A model generated the notes under the pieces. The model ran no database searches. It worked only from the letters and a program-made list of their open reading frames with translations, and was not told the DNA's origin. The position numbers and the translations under genes are program-made. This document shows positions 23,031-34,124 of a stretch of 64,000 bases of DNA, piece by piece; positions within the stretch are counted from its first letter, which is position 1; the number at the start of each line of letters is the position of its first letter. The stretch is from Impatiens glandulifera (Eukaryota; Streptophyta; Magnoliopsida; Ericales; Balsaminaceae), in assembly GCF_907164915.1 (NCBI RefSeq), contig NC_061867.1, positions 33,601,751-33,665,750 of the forward strand. Direction: 5' to 3'.

Positions 23031-24309
23031 CAAGAGTTTCTACATTTGGTTTGAAACTTCCAAGAAATATATGACACCTATCCCGAGCTGGATTCACATT
23101 TTTTCGTTCTACATTATGTTTTTGTCCATCATTCTATTTCTAACCCACATTCTATTTCTGCCCAAAATTCTATTTTTTTCCCTCACATTCTAGTTCTATT
23201 CAACATTCTGTTTTGGTGCAGATTGTTCATGATCATTGGCTTTCTTCCATACTTGGTCCACTTTCAGTTTTGATTGCTCTTTATTGTGTAGACCTTGGTT
23301 TTGGCTAATTTCGATAACTCTCTCATAGTCTTTGTCATACTTTTCTTTCTGAAAAAGGTTCTAAACTTGCGGATAATAGATGTTGAATTGGATGATATAT
23401 TGCAAACTCTTCTCCTTGTTGAGGACTATCTGGCCTTTCTTAGTTATGGTCAACAATTTAGAAATATGGTTCCTCAAGCCTTTTAGGTTAACCCTTTTGT
23501 TAGAACTTACTCTCCATTTACCATTATATTTTGTCTCTTATCATGTATTATTTTCCTCCTTTTCTGCATCATTATGAATTTTCCCACTGACATTCTATTT
23601 CTCTATTTTTGAGGCAATCTTTATCCCCTTAGGTTCCTTAGAGATTTTCTTACCATTGTCAAATGAATCAGAATTTTCGACAGTTTCTATTTGAATTTGA
23701 TTCCCATTGGAACTAGTGTTTTTTTCATAAGAGGGAACATATTCCTTAATAGTGCATTAATTATTTAAAGTTTGATTTTCTATGATATCAACATTTTCTA
23801 TGTTATATGCATTTCTTAATCTATCAGCATTTTCTAGGCTATCAACATGTATTCCACTATCAATCCTATGACTATTTACATTCATCTTAGCATATTTATT
23901 AAGAGTTCAAAAATACATACTCGGTGTGTTTTTAGCATTTCCTTCATTACTGTTTTTGCTCACAATATTAGGATCTCCACCCATACCTTTTTAAGTCAGC
24001 TTTTCATGATTATCAAGGGGGTTGTCTGTGTGTTCTCCCCTCTGTCCCTTGAGTTGGTTAGTTACATTTAGATTAACTTTTATGGGATTAGGAAGGTAGG
24101 TGTTGGATTCCCCCATTTCCAGTTTCACGAGATTGGTCGGTCTTGTACCAACCATTAGATAAAGAGGGAAATTGTTTGTATTGTAGAAGCTTTATGAGTG
24201 CTAAGATTATCAAAAGTAGAAAACACATATGGATTCGTGTTAGCGAAGCTTTTAACAAATTTCTAGTACTGATAGATATGAAATTCCATAGTAGAATATC
24301 AAAAGAACA
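23031..24309 (-). other. Degenerate non-coding stretch, possibly 5' part of the split LINE
   Basis: No open gene. If elements A, B and C are removed, this would abut the minus-strand LINE fragment at 1-985 in the right orientation to be its upstream part. Minus-strand reading gives short Lys/Asn-rich pieces but no convincing ORF1 or endonuclease motif. A direct repeat 'ttctatttctgcccacattc'-like is scattered at 23130-23230. Confidence 0.3.
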
Positions 24310-24725
24310 ACAATAAGTGTTGATACGATTGAAGACGGCACACGGATCGCACAGATAACACGGTTCGTATAGTTTGAACGACAATGAACAATGCACAATT
24401 TTCTACGACCGCGACTTAGGGTTTCTTCAGCGACGATTACGACCGCAACTGTATTGACGGCATTGTGAGGGGGCAATGTTGCAATGCACGGATCGCACAG
24501 ATTGCACAAATGGCATAGTTCGCACAACAATAAACGGTGAGCGATTTTCTTGCGACTGTGGCCTAGGGATTCTTCAGCAACGATTACGATTGTGACCACG
24601 ACTATGACAGAGATTTGGCGACTCTTGTGCCCGTGACCTAGGATTTCTTCAGTGACGATTATAACTGAAGAGGGCACACGATTGCACAGATGGCACAATT
24701 CGTACATATCCGAAATGACCATTGA
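24310..24725. repeat. Imperfect tandem repeat with CTTCAGCGACGATTA core
   Basis: Units recur at about 24425, 24575 and 24645 with a shared core (TTTCTTCAGCGACGATTAC and variants) and a second core (GATCGCACAGATTGCACA and variants) at about 24343, 24490 and 24670. Apparent Cys-rich readings on the minus strand come from this repetition. Confidence 0.6.
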
Positions 24726-24780
24726 TATTTTCTATGTTGATTCACAAATAGACTCAGCTTTTCTTTATAGAGAGTAAACA

Positions 24781-25543
24781 ATTGTTAGATATCTTGTCTT
24801 TAAGTAACATTTATATATTTAAATGATGTTATAAATAAATTAAATAAAATAGAATATATAAAGAACGAACCAGAATACAATGTTGATTCGAGACATGTGC
24901 TTAGCACATTTTCCTTAAAATAGTTTCACTGTCTCCCTTTGTGCTGAAGTTTATCACATATGGTTGTCTGCCAGTATACAACGAATCTAGTAAAGGCTCA
25001 GTACTGGAATCATTATGTAACGAACTTGATAGAGTACCTAAATTGATCATCGGGTTTCAACGAATATACGATGAGTCAAGAACTCGAAGAACACTCAGTT
25101 GAGTGAAAAACTCGAAGAACACTCAATTGAGTGAAAACCTCGAAGAACACTCAATTGAGTGAAGAACTAGAAGAACACGTAAGAAAAACAAAGAAAAACC
25201 TTTCGAATTCTAAAGAGATAATGAAATGAGTGAAGAAAATATATGAGATATTTTTAAGAGTTCCAACTTGAAGGGGATATTTATAGTTGGAAATTAAACC
25301 ATCACAATAAATTCATTTATCAATCCAACGACTGTCATTCCTAAACATTTGACATTTTAAGACTCTTGGCATTCAATTTTATCCATTGGCAATCAATCTT
25401 ATCCACTGACATTAAATTTCACCAAAAATTCACATTTGAATTTGATATGAATTTATATTTATTTGGATTAAATTACATTTAATTTATTTATCAAAATTTA
25501 TATTTCTATTTAATTAATAGAAATAGTTTAAAATTCTAATAAT
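24781..25543 (-). repeat. 3' LTR of element E
   Basis: Pairs with 28450-29064. It begins ATTGTTAGATATC in plus sense. It carries three copies of a 14-bp palindrome with a 28-bp period. Confidence 0.75.
25092..25161. repeat. Three 14-bp palindromes, 28-bp period, in the E LTR
   Basis: CACTCAGTTGAGTG at 25092-25105, then the perfect palindrome CACTCAATTGAGTG at 25120-25133 and 25148-25161. The right LTR has two perfect copies at 28766-28779 and 28794-28807. Confidence 0.85.
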
Positions 25544-28449
25544 CCCCCACATTAATGAAAATTGACAGATTAACCTGGTGAAAGGTTCGAATAGTTGAAT
25601 CTTACATAGGATAGGTAAGTGTAACCCTTTGAACATTTCCTTATGAAAGTATATAACTTTACTAGTCGATTAATAGACTCGATGTCCTTAAACTATTCTG
25701 TCATTTGTGTAAACGATTACACACTTTCACATAGAATTCTTCTTGATACATGTTAAGCTCCCATTGTTGTGTCCGTTTTAGCCATAGAACACGTGCCTAG
25801 TTCTGTAAGAGGGTCTAAAATTGAGACGTACAATTCATTCGAATTGGCCCCACTTCTCCCTCACATAGGTGATATCTTTGCTCACAAGGAATCATTAAAA
25901 GTGATTTGCTTATCCTCGTCAAAATATATATTGTTTCATTGTATGATTAATTCTCAACAATAATCTTTTAAGTCGGTACAATTAGGTTGTTCCATTGAAC
26001 CTAATTTTTGAGATCTCTAGTTTACAAATGTTGGTTTTTCGTCATATCAACTTTTAGTAGGCTAATGTCTTAAAAGACTTTCAAACTAACTCTTTATTCA
26101 ATAGTTTGGTTAGTGAATCCACAATGTTATTCTTGACTAATATAGTCAAATGTGATAACTCTATTAGATAGTATAGTTTAATTATATTATGTCTAAGACA
26201 TGTATGTTAAGACTTGTCATTGATTCTAAACTTGTCCAATTTCAAATTATTTTCACAATAATTAGAAATTTCATTTTAGACAATCTTGGAATATATTCTA
26301 ATAAGCTTAAACATAATTATATCATTTAAATATTTTTTTGTGAAAAATATTGTTTACTTGGCTAACTAGTAGACAAAATATCTTTGAGCTATTATGCCTT
26401 CGTGTAAACGATTATTTATTTCATAAAAAATATAATTTTAACATTTGTCAAAATTTTATGAATATAAATTATATTATTTAATCTATCAATCATAATTTCG
26501 TTAGAAGAGTTTCACACATAAAGTTGCACTTTCAAGTATAAACATATTCACTTGTAGACGTAAAGTCTTTCATGACACTCGTTTAGTGCAATTCACATCC
26601 TTAGTGGATTTAATAATTTTTATTATAATTTCCAACGATAAAAAATATCGTATAAAGAAACGTAATGAAATAACTATTTTCATTGTCTTTATGATGTACA
26701 CAATTGTCAAATGTATTGACTTTTCAGTTAAAATCAAAATATGATAAAAAATTCCATACCATTATTGTAAACATTGTTATAAGTAAAACAAAACTTTACA
26801 AGTCAAATTTTCTTTATTAATTTATTTCATAAAATCTATTATGAAAATATTTTTTCTTTAGATTTGTATGAAAATAATATTTAATAAAAGCGCGTCTCTT
26901 GATTTCAAACCCTCAAAAAATCAAATTGAGCACCAACTAAGAAAACATAAACAAAACATTTTCTTATTATGTTATGTTGTCAACTTTATCTTTTGTAGAG
27001 AACATATTTATATAACAATAGATCATTCTTTTATTTATCATGATATACACAATAATACTATATTTTATTATCAATAAAAACATTTGCCCTCACATTCGTG
27101 TTGGTACCTTTTAAAACACATCTATGTGAATTAAATTCAAAGTTTTTTTTGAATCAAGAGATTGTCACACAATTCTTATGGTATACTTATCATTAAATTA
27201 ATAAGATAACTATTATTGTGAATATTTAATTAAATAAATCATTCATATATAATTTCTATATAAGAGATTAGAATGTTTATTCATATATAAATTATTTTTC
27301 ACATAATCTCTATATAAGAAACTATAATATTGAATCAATTAAAATATTCATTTCAATATATTATTTTTTAAAAGAAATTAGAATAACTAATCAAATAAAT
27401 ATTCATCATGTCACATAATTTCTACAAAAAAAACATTTTAAACATTTTTGGCCGAAACTTCTTAAAACATTTATTTTCGATTGCACGTTTGCATCTGAAG
27501 GTGTCGACACATATGTCACATCGCTTCTCAAATCGATTAAGATTTTTCTTTGTAAGAACAAATTAAAAAAAGTATTATTATCGATCTAGAACCAAGTATG
27601 CCCTCCATATTAATTCCGCATAATTATTAGTCTTATTTTTTGCTCTTCATATCCAAGTTACACAACTCTTCAAATTCTTGATCTCTTGTTTTACCACTAT
27701 TATGACATTCTATTTCCGTTAATTAGAAGAATTTATTCATTATCTTTGACTCAACTCTGTCAACAAACAAATATATACACATTTAAAATGATATCTTAAT
27801 ACAATAATAAAATGTAATATATAAAACAATGTATAAATAAATAGATTATCTCTCCTTTGTTATTAACTTAGTATTCATCGTCCCACATTCTTATTAATTA
27901 TCGACGTTAATTTAAGAATGTATATGTATTATAATTAATTATTTTAAAACTGAAATATATGTTTCAATTATAAATAATTTTTATTAATGTTAATAAATAT
28001 AGCCATTATTTTTTTTAAAATTAAAAGCTAACAATTTAATTACCTTTTCATTTATTATTAAAATAATAATTTTAGTAAACAACAAACTTTTAATTAAAAA
28101 GAAAATAAATTATTGTTTTCTAATTTAATTTTAAGATAACGTTTGTATATTGAATATATAATTTTTTTTGAGAAAATTTATATGTCAACACATATTAGCT
28201 TATAAAATTAAACTTTTTACAACACAAGAAAAAAATATTAATAATTAACATATATATATATATATACATGTATAATAATGACTTATCTTTATTACTCGAT
28301 TTTTCTCCTTTTTAATATGAATAATTTCAACTTGTCGAAATGAGCCATAATCTCTTTGGAAATATCGCGACTCGTATTTCAGAAACATCAAAGACAAAGA
28401 TTTGACGGCACAAGCTAATAAATATTAAAGCAACCGAATTTGTTTTAAC
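25544..28449 (-). other. Interior of element E, non-coding
   Basis: Very AT-rich and without a usable ORF. The part nearest the left LTR (25544-26250) aligns well with D at 50158-50870. The rest keeps scattered similarity to D, including the GGCCGAAACTTCTTAAAAC area at 27450 and four ATTTCTATATAAGAGAT-like imperfect palindromes at 27250-27430. A TA microsatellite lies at 28249-28264. Confidence 0.6.
26060..26230 (-). pseudogene. Copia RNase H C-terminal remnant in E
   Basis: Minus-strand reading gives HTCLRHNIIKLYYLIELSHL then VKNNIVDSLTKLLN. This matches the end of Copia RNase H, where the family has H.R.RHN.IR......I...yv...dN.aD.lTK.L. Stops break it. The better-kept D copy is at 50715-50956. 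No function remains. Confidence 0.6.
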
Positions 28450-29064
28450 ATTGTTATATATCTTGTATTTAAATAACATTTATATATATTTAAATGATGT
28501 TACAAATAAATTAAGTAAACTAGAATATACAAAGAACGAAATCACAAGAATACAATGTTGATTCGAGGAATGTGCTTAGAACATTTTCCTTAAAACAGTT
28601 TCACCGTCTTCTCTTGTGCTAGAGCTTATCACAGATGATTGTCTCCTAAGATACAACCAATCTAGTAAGACTCAACACTGGAATCACTCAGCAACGTACA
28701 TGATAAAATATCTGAATCGATCACTAGGTTTCAACGAATATATAACGAGTCAAGAACTCGAATAACACTCAATTGAGTGAAAAACTCGAAGAACACTCAA
28801 TTGAGTGAATAACTCGAAGAACACTTAAAAAAAACAAAGAAAAAATCTTTACATTCATTTATCAATCAAATGAGTGTTATTCCTATACTCTTGATAATTT
28901 AAGATTCTTGGCATTCGATCTTATCCACTGACATTAAATTTCACCAAAAATTCACATTTGATATGATTTTGTATTTATTTGGATTAAATTACAATTAATT
29001 TATTTATCCAAATTCACATTTTCATTAATTTAATTAATGAAGTTAATTTAAAATTTCAATAACA
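28450..29064 (-). repeat. 5' LTR of element E (internally deleted)
   Basis: A 615-bp match to 24781-25543 with about 150 bp missing in the middle. It ends AATAACA. Only 20 bp separate it from the target duplication of element F. Confidence 0.7.
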
Positions 29065-29084
29065 GTTTTTTCCTACTATAAGAG

Positions 29085-29426
29085 TGATGCAGCGTGCGTG
29101 GCTAGGATGAACCTTTATCAAGATTCGTTGATTCTTACGAATACCGAAAGTTGATAGATATTGAGGAAACCTCGTTTTCTAATTAATAATCTTCCCCTAA
29201 CAAAGTGTTTTAAGATTCTTTTAAATACTCAAACCCTAGCTTGCAAAAGAAATAAACAACTTTTAATAAATTGCAAAAAAACACCCGAAACTAATAAAAA
29301 TGCGATTTTGAGCCCCTAAACGTTTCCGCCCGAAAACACTAGGCAATCGTCGAAATCTGACACTTGCGAGATATTTTCGGATGCTGCAACTTTCGCATAA
29401 ACGCCTCTTCGACTCGCACCGCATCA
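29085..29426 (-). repeat. 3' LTR of element F
   Basis: 342 bp, TGATGCAGCG...CCGCATCA in plus sense. The last 88 bp (29339-29426) also encode the C-terminus of the polyprotein. Confidence 0.95.
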
Positions 29427-32400
29427 TTCCCCCCAGGGTAGAAAAGATTCGTCCTCGAATCTGGAACCGCATCATCCTCATCAGAAGAAGACTCACCCAC
29501 AAAAGGAACAAGATGCTTCACATTGAACACATCAGAGGTACGCACATGGCTGGGAAGGCGTAAACGATAAGCATTGGGGTTGATCTTCTCCACAATCTCA
29601 ACAGGACCAATCTTCTTAGCAGCAAGCTTGATATATTCATGAGCTGGAAAACGATCCTTAGTCAGAATAGCCCACACAAAGTCACCAACTTCAAAATCAA
29701 CAGCACGCCTTCTCGAATCAGCCTTCTCCTTGTACTTGGCAGTAGCAGCAACCAAGCGGTCATGAGTGGTCTGATGAACCTGAGCCAACTGACCAACAAA
29801 ATCCGCAGCAGTGGAATGAGGACGCACCTTGCTGGGCAGCGCTAACAAATCAAGAGGAGCACGCGGAGACAGCCCGTAAATCACATGGAAATGACTGAAA
29901 CCAGTGGAGCGATTAACAGCATGATTGTGAGCAAACTCGGCCTGAGGCAGCTTCAGATCCCAAGCCTTAGGATGATCCCCAATTAAACTGCGCAGAAGGT
30001 TCCCCAAAGACCTATTAACAACTTCAGTTTGGCCATCAGTTTGCGGGTGATAGGAACTGCTAAAATTCAGCTGAGTATTAACCAAACGCCAAAGACTCCT
30101 CCAAAAGTGACTCACAAAGCGAGTGTCCCGATCAGAAACTATGGAGGCAGGAAGTCCATGAAGGCGATACACATCCCTGAAATAAAGCTGTGCAATAGCC
30201 ACAGCATCAGAGGTTTTCTTGCAGGGAATGAAATGAACCATCTTCGAGAATCGGTCAACCACCACAAAAATCGAATCAGAACCACGCTGGGTACGTGGCA
30301 GCCCAAGGACAAAATCCATACTGACATCAGACCATGGTTGAGTGGGAATAGGCAGAGGAAAGTATAACCCGGCATTAGTCGAAGCGCCCTTAGCCAACTG
30401 ACAAACACGACAACGAGCAACAAAACGCCCCACCTCTTTGCGCATCGAAGGCCAGAAATAAGAAGCTGCAAGAAGCTGGAAGGTACGATCACGCCCAACA
30501 TGGCCTTCTTTGTGGAGTTCCTGAATCATCCTCAAACGCAGGCTGCAATCTGGAATGCACAGCTGCACACCGCGGAAAAGGAACCCATCCTCCAAGACAA
30601 AGTCCCTCGAATCCCCCTGTTGGATGCGAATGAGGACCTGAGAAAAGAAAGGATCATCACGATAGAGGTCCACAAACGAATCAAAGCCGGGTACATGGAC
30701 ACGCATCTCCGCCAACAGCCCATGACGACGACTCAAAGCATCAGCCACGCGATTAGACACACCAGCCTTGTGTTTAATCACAAAAGTAAACTGCTGTAAA
30801 TAAGAGACCCACGAAGCATGACGATGAGAAATCTTGTCCTGACCACCAAGATGCTTGAGGGAATCATGATCCGTATATAAGACAAACTCCCGCTGAAATA
30901 AATAATGACGCCAGTGTTTGACTGCCTGGACAATAGCATAGAACTCAATATCATAGGTACTGAAACGAAGTTTAGCGCTAGACAGTTTCTCACTAAAATA
31001 AGCAACAGGACGCCCAGATTGGCTAAGTACAGCCCCAATACCCAATTTCGAAGCATCACAATGTAGTTCAAATGGCTGGGAAAAATCAGGAAGAACCAAA
31101 ATAGGGGCTGAAGTGAGTCGGTGCTTGATCTCAACAAAGGCAGCCTCGGCATCATCCGTCCAGAAGAACTTAACCCCCTTCATACAATCAGTGATAGGAG
31201 CCGTAACACTACTGAAGTGAGGAATAAAACGCCGATAGAAGGAAGCCAAGCCATGAAAACTGCGAACTTCAGTGATCGAAGAGGGGCGGGGCCACTGATT
31301 GACAGCCAGTACCTTACTCGGGTCCACTTTCAGGCCCTCCCGAGACACCACATAACCGAGGAACTGGGTAGAATCAGTAAGAAATGTGCACTTCGAGGAA
31401 GCAGCATAGAACTTGTCATGCCGGAGAATAGATAACACCTCACGAAGATGGGAGAGGTGTGCTACCTCGCTGTCACTGTAAATCAAGATGTCGTCGAAGT
31501 AAACGACTACAAACTTCCCAATGAAAGGGCGAAGAGCCTGGTTCATCACACGCATAAAGGTGCTAGGAGCATTCGACAGACCAAACGGCATAACCAGACA
31601 CTCATATAAGCCCTCACGAGTCTTAAAGGCAGTCTTCCACTCATCACCCATGCGAATACGAATCTGATGGTATCCACTCTTGAGATCCAGTTTGCTAAAC
31701 ACAGAAGCACCACCCAACTGATCCAACAAGTCATCCAACCGGGGAATAGGAAACTGATAATGCACTGTAATCTTGTTGATAGCACGACTATCAATGCACA
31801 TACGCCAAGACCCATCCTTTTTTGGGGTAAGAAGGGCCGGGACAGCACAGGGACTAAGGCTCTCTCGAATGTGTCCCTTAGCCAGCAAGTCCTCCACCTG
31901 TCTACGCAACTCTTCATGTTCTTTGGGACTCATGCGGTAATGAGGACGGTTGGGTAGGGCAGCACCTGGAACCAAGTCAATGTGATGCTGGATATCACGC
32001 AAAGGAGGCAAGGCACAAGGCAGATTCTCAGGAAAAACATCTGCAAACTCCTGTAACAGCGGCTGCACTGGAATAGGCACCTCAGAATTAGCACCACAGG
32101 TAATCAGCGAACAAAATAGAGCAAACACCATGCCCGATTCGACCATGGCGGTCTGAAAAGGACCCCGAGACAACAAGGTGGTAGGGGGGGACGCATGATG
32201 AGTGGGGGCAGCACCCTTCTTGGGCTGATTTGGCATCAACACAATCTTGGTACCATGAAATAAGAACGTGTAGGTATTAGCACTCCAATCATGTATAACA
32301 GAATGATCAAACTGCCAAGGGCGACCAAGTAAAAGGTGACAAGCATCCATAGGAACCACATCACAATATACAGCATCACGATAATGGGAACCAATGGAAA

Positions 32401-33745
32401 AATTAACAAGTACGCGCTTGGAAACTGTAACATCCGTACCTTGACTCAGCCAGGACAGACGATAAGGCTTGGGGTGAGGTTCAGTGGACAGACCCAGCTT
32501 CGAAACTGCAACCTCAGAAATCACATTCTCACAACTCCCAGCATCAATGATGAAGGTGCAAACTTTGCCACCGATGGTACAAGTGGAATGGAACAGATTA
32601 TTACGTAACCACTCGTTGTCAGGAGCACGAGGGGTTAAACATGATCGACGAATCACCAAAAGGGGGCCAACATCACCAGAAACATACTCCTCCGCTGCCT
32701 CATCATCATAAACATCATACACTGGTGCTGAATCTGAAGGAAGAGCAGAGTCAGGATCATCCACCTCAGTAAAAAGACCACGATTGGTGGACTTTGGGTT
32801 GCGACACTCTGCTTGGCGATGGCCAACTTCACCACAATTGAAACAACGCAAGCCACCGGGACGTCCCTGCGGGGGGGCTGTAGTGCCGCGAGGGGGGGCT
32901 GGGGTGGGATGGGCCGGCTGGGAAGAAGAACCAATGCCACTAGTGGGGACAACCTGTTTTCCAAAGCTACCCGAACCGCGCCTGGCTAGCTGTTTCTCAG
33001 CCTGTGAAGCACGCTGATGTGCCTCAGAAACAGTCAAGGGATCAAACATATTCAAAATATCCTGCAACTGGAGGCGAAGGCCACCAATATAGCGAGAAAC
33101 CAACTGGAGAGGGGACTCAGACAGGTCAACACGAGCCACAAAGGTGTAAAACTCAGTGGAATAGTCATCCACGGAACGAGAACTCTGACGAAGATTCTGG
33201 AACCGCTGGTACAGGTTACGTTCGTAATTATATGGTAGAAACGCAGCCCCAATATGCTTCCTGAATTTGTCCCAATTCGTGAGCTTTGCCTTACCATGAC
33301 GAACACGTGTCTGTTTCAACTGCTGCCACCATGCTTGTGCACGACCATGTAAGCGGATCGTAACAAGGGGTACACGACGATCTGCAGGAACTTCCTTGAA
33401 ATCCAGAATCTCTTCAACCTGAGAAAGCCAATCAATAAACTCTTCCGGTGATAGACTACCATCGAACTTAGGGATGTCCACCCTGAAAGCCTGCTCCCAG
33501 CGATGATTGGGGCGTTCAGGGGATCGATTCCGAAGACCACCGAGAGGGTTTTCATCTGTCATCGTAACATCATCTTCAGGGTGGTGCATGTGCATAGATG
33601 CATCCATCCGTTGCGTCAACCATTCAACCTGCCGCCTCAAATCGTCGTTATCACGGCGAAACTCAGCGTTTTCACGTCGCAACTCAGCAAGGTCACCATC
33701 ATCAGCACCAGGGGTAGGGTTGCGCGGCTGTCTTCGGGGCGGCAT
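29339..33745 (-). CDS. CRM-like Gag-Pol polyprotein, 1468 residues
   Basis: One open frame for all functions of a Ty3/Gypsy chromovirus. Residues 20-50 are coiled-coil-like. The retrotransposon Gag domain covers about 85-250. A CCHC knuckle, CFNCGEVGHRQAEC, is at 301-314. The protease active site is IIDAGS (Asp401). Reverse transcriptase spans about 610-790 with YFDD (749-752). RNase H starts with HCDAS (Asp897). Integrase has the HHCC finger (His1078, His1082, Cys1112, Cys1115) and the D,35,E triad (Asp1144, Asp1205, Glu1241). A GPY/F-like stretch (KKIGPVEIVEKINPNAYRL) begins near 1377. In place of a canonical chromodomain, residues 1405-1468 form a CR-like tail (GESSSDEDDAVPDSRTNLFY), about the last 29 residues being encoded inside the LTR. 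The ATG at 33745 is the first after the PBS. Confidence 0.95.
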   Translation of the reverse strand: MPPRRQPRNPTPGADDGDLAELRRENAEFRRDNDDLRRQVEWLTQRMDASMHMHHPEDDVTMTDENPLGGLRNRSPERPNHRWEQAFRVDIPKFDGSLSPEEFIDWLSQVEEILDFKEVPADRRVPLVTIRLHGRAQAWWQQLKQTRVRHGKAKLTNWDKFRKHIGAAFLPYNYERNLYQRFQNLRQSSRSVDDYSTEFYTFVARVDLSESPLQLVSRYIGGLRLQLQDILNMFDPLTVSEAHQRASQAEKQLARRGSGSFGKQVVPTSGIGSSSQPAHPTPAPPRGTTAPPQGRPGGLRCFNCGEVGHRQAECRNPKSTNRGLFTEVDDPDSALPSDSAPVYDVYDDEAAEEYVSGDVGPLLVIRRSCLTPRAPDNEWLRNNLFHSTCTIGGKVCTFIIDAGSCENVISEVAVSKLGLSTEPHPKPYRLSWLSQGTDVTVSKRVLVNFSIGSHYRDAVYCDVVPMDACHLLLGRPWQFDHSVIHDWSANTYTFLFHGTKIVLMPNQPKKGAAPTHHASPPTTLLSRGPFQTAMVESGMVFALFCSLITCGANSEVPIPVQPLLQEFADVFPENLPCALPPLRDIQHHIDLVPGAALPNRPHYRMSPKEHEELRRQVEDLLAKGHIRESLSPCAVPALLTPKKDGSWRMCIDSRAINKITVHYQFPIPRLDDLLDQLGGASVFSKLDLKSGYHQIRIRMGDEWKTAFKTREGLYECLVMPFGLSNAPSTFMRVMNQALRPFIGKFVVVYFDDILIYSDSEVAHLSHLREVLSILRHDKFYAASSKCTFLTDSTQFLGYVVSREGLKVDPSKVLAVNQWPRPSSITEVRSFHGLASFYRRFIPHFSSVTAPITDCMKGVKFFWTDDAEAAFVEIKHRLTSAPILVLPDFSQPFELHCDASKLGIGAVLSQSGRPVAYFSEKLSSAKLRFSTYDIEFYAIVQAVKHWRHYLFQREFVLYTDHDSLKHLGGQDKISHRHASWVSYLQQFTFVIKHKAGVSNRVADALSRRHGLLAEMRVHVPGFDSFVDLYRDDPFFSQVLIRIQQGDSRDFVLEDGFLFRGVQLCIPDCSLRLRMIQELHKEGHVGRDRTFQLLAASYFWPSMRKEVGRFVARCRVCQLAKGASTNAGLYFPLPIPTQPWSDVSMDFVLGLPRTQRGSDSIFVVVDRFSKMVHFIPCKKTSDAVAIAQLYFRDVYRLHGLPASIVSDRDTRFVSHFWRSLWRLVNTQLNFSSSYHPQTDGQTEVVNRSLGNLLRSLIGDHPKAWDLKLPQAEFAHNHAVNRSTGFSHFHVIYGLSPRAPLDLLALPSKVRPHSTAADFVGQLAQVHQTTHDRLVAATAKYKEKADSRRRAVDFEVGDFVWAILTKDRFPAHEYIKLAAKKIGPVEIVEKINPNAYRLRLPSHVRTSDVFNVKHLVPFVGESSSDEDDAVPDSRTNLFYPGGNDAVRVEEAFMRKLQHPKISRKCQISTIA
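29427..29437 (-). other. Polypurine tract of F
   Basis: Minus sense CCCTGGGGGGAA ends directly at the 3' LTR. It is the plus-strand primer for reverse transcription. It lies inside the coding frame because the ORF continues into the LTR. Confidence 0.8.
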
Positions 33746-33765
33746 ACCTCAGGGTCGACTGGAAA

Positions 33766-33774
33766 CTGATACCA
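33766..33774 (-). other. Primer binding site of F
   Basis: Minus sense TGGTATCAG, two bases from the 5' LTR. It gives nine exact matches to the initiator tRNA-Met complement and then diverges. Confidence 0.8.
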
Positions 33775-33776
33775 AC

Positions 33777-34119
33777 TGATGCAGCGTGCGTGGCTAGGAT
33801 GAACCTTTATCAAGATTCGTTGATTCTTACGAATACCGAAAGTTGATAGATATTGAGGAAACCTCGTTTTCTAATTAATAATCTTCCCCTAACAAAGTGT
33901 TTTAAGATTCTTTTAAATACTCAAACCCTAGCTTGCAAAAGAAATAAACAACTTTTAATAAATTGCAAAAAAACACCTGAAACTAATAAAAATGCGATTT
34001 TGAGCCCCTAAACGTTTCCGCCCGAAAAACACTAGGCAATCGTCGAAATCTGACACTTGCGAGATATTTTCGGATGCTGCAACTTTCGCATAAACGCCTA
34101 TTCGACTCGCACCGCATCA
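33777..34119 (-). repeat. 5' LTR of element F
   Basis: 343 bp, nearly identical to 29085-29426 (differences near 33979, 34028 and 34100). It would hold the promoter; no strong TATA box is obvious in minus sense. Confidence 0.95.
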
Positions 34120-34124
34120 AAGAG

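Larger units (their letters stand above)
24781..29064 (-). mobile_element. Element E: decayed Copia-type element
   Basis: LTR-like ends at 24781-25543 and 28450-29064 flank a 2.9-kb AT-rich interior. The tract CCCCCACATTAATG beside the left LTR is, in minus sense, a polypurine tract (ATGTGGGGG), so the element reads leftward. RNase H remains near the left LTR and its kinship to D confirm a Copia origin. The right LTR has lost about 150 bp relative to the left. No target duplication is recognisable. Confidence 0.7.
29085..34119 (-). mobile_element. Element F: intact CRM-type Ty3/Gypsy chromovirus
   Basis: A 5035-bp minus-strand element flanked by perfect AAGAG target duplications (29080-29084 and 34120-34124). 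LTRs of 342 and 343 bp differ by only two substitutions and one indel, so the insertion is recent. The termini TGATG...CATCA, the short LTRs, the single-ORF polyprotein and the reading frame that runs into the 3' LTR are all traits of CRM (centromeric retrotransposon) elements. PBS, PPT and every catalytic motif are present, so it looks autonomous. Confidence 0.93.

Noticed and set aside
24252..24722. Minus-strand 156-codon frame rich in Cys/His and Leu
   Set aside because: It is generated by the imperfect tandem repeat at 24310-24725. No signal peptide-intron plan and no conservation evidence.
30029..33779. Several plus-strand frames of 60-125 codons
   Set aside because: Antisense shadows of the F polyprotein, whose codon bias keeps other frames open.
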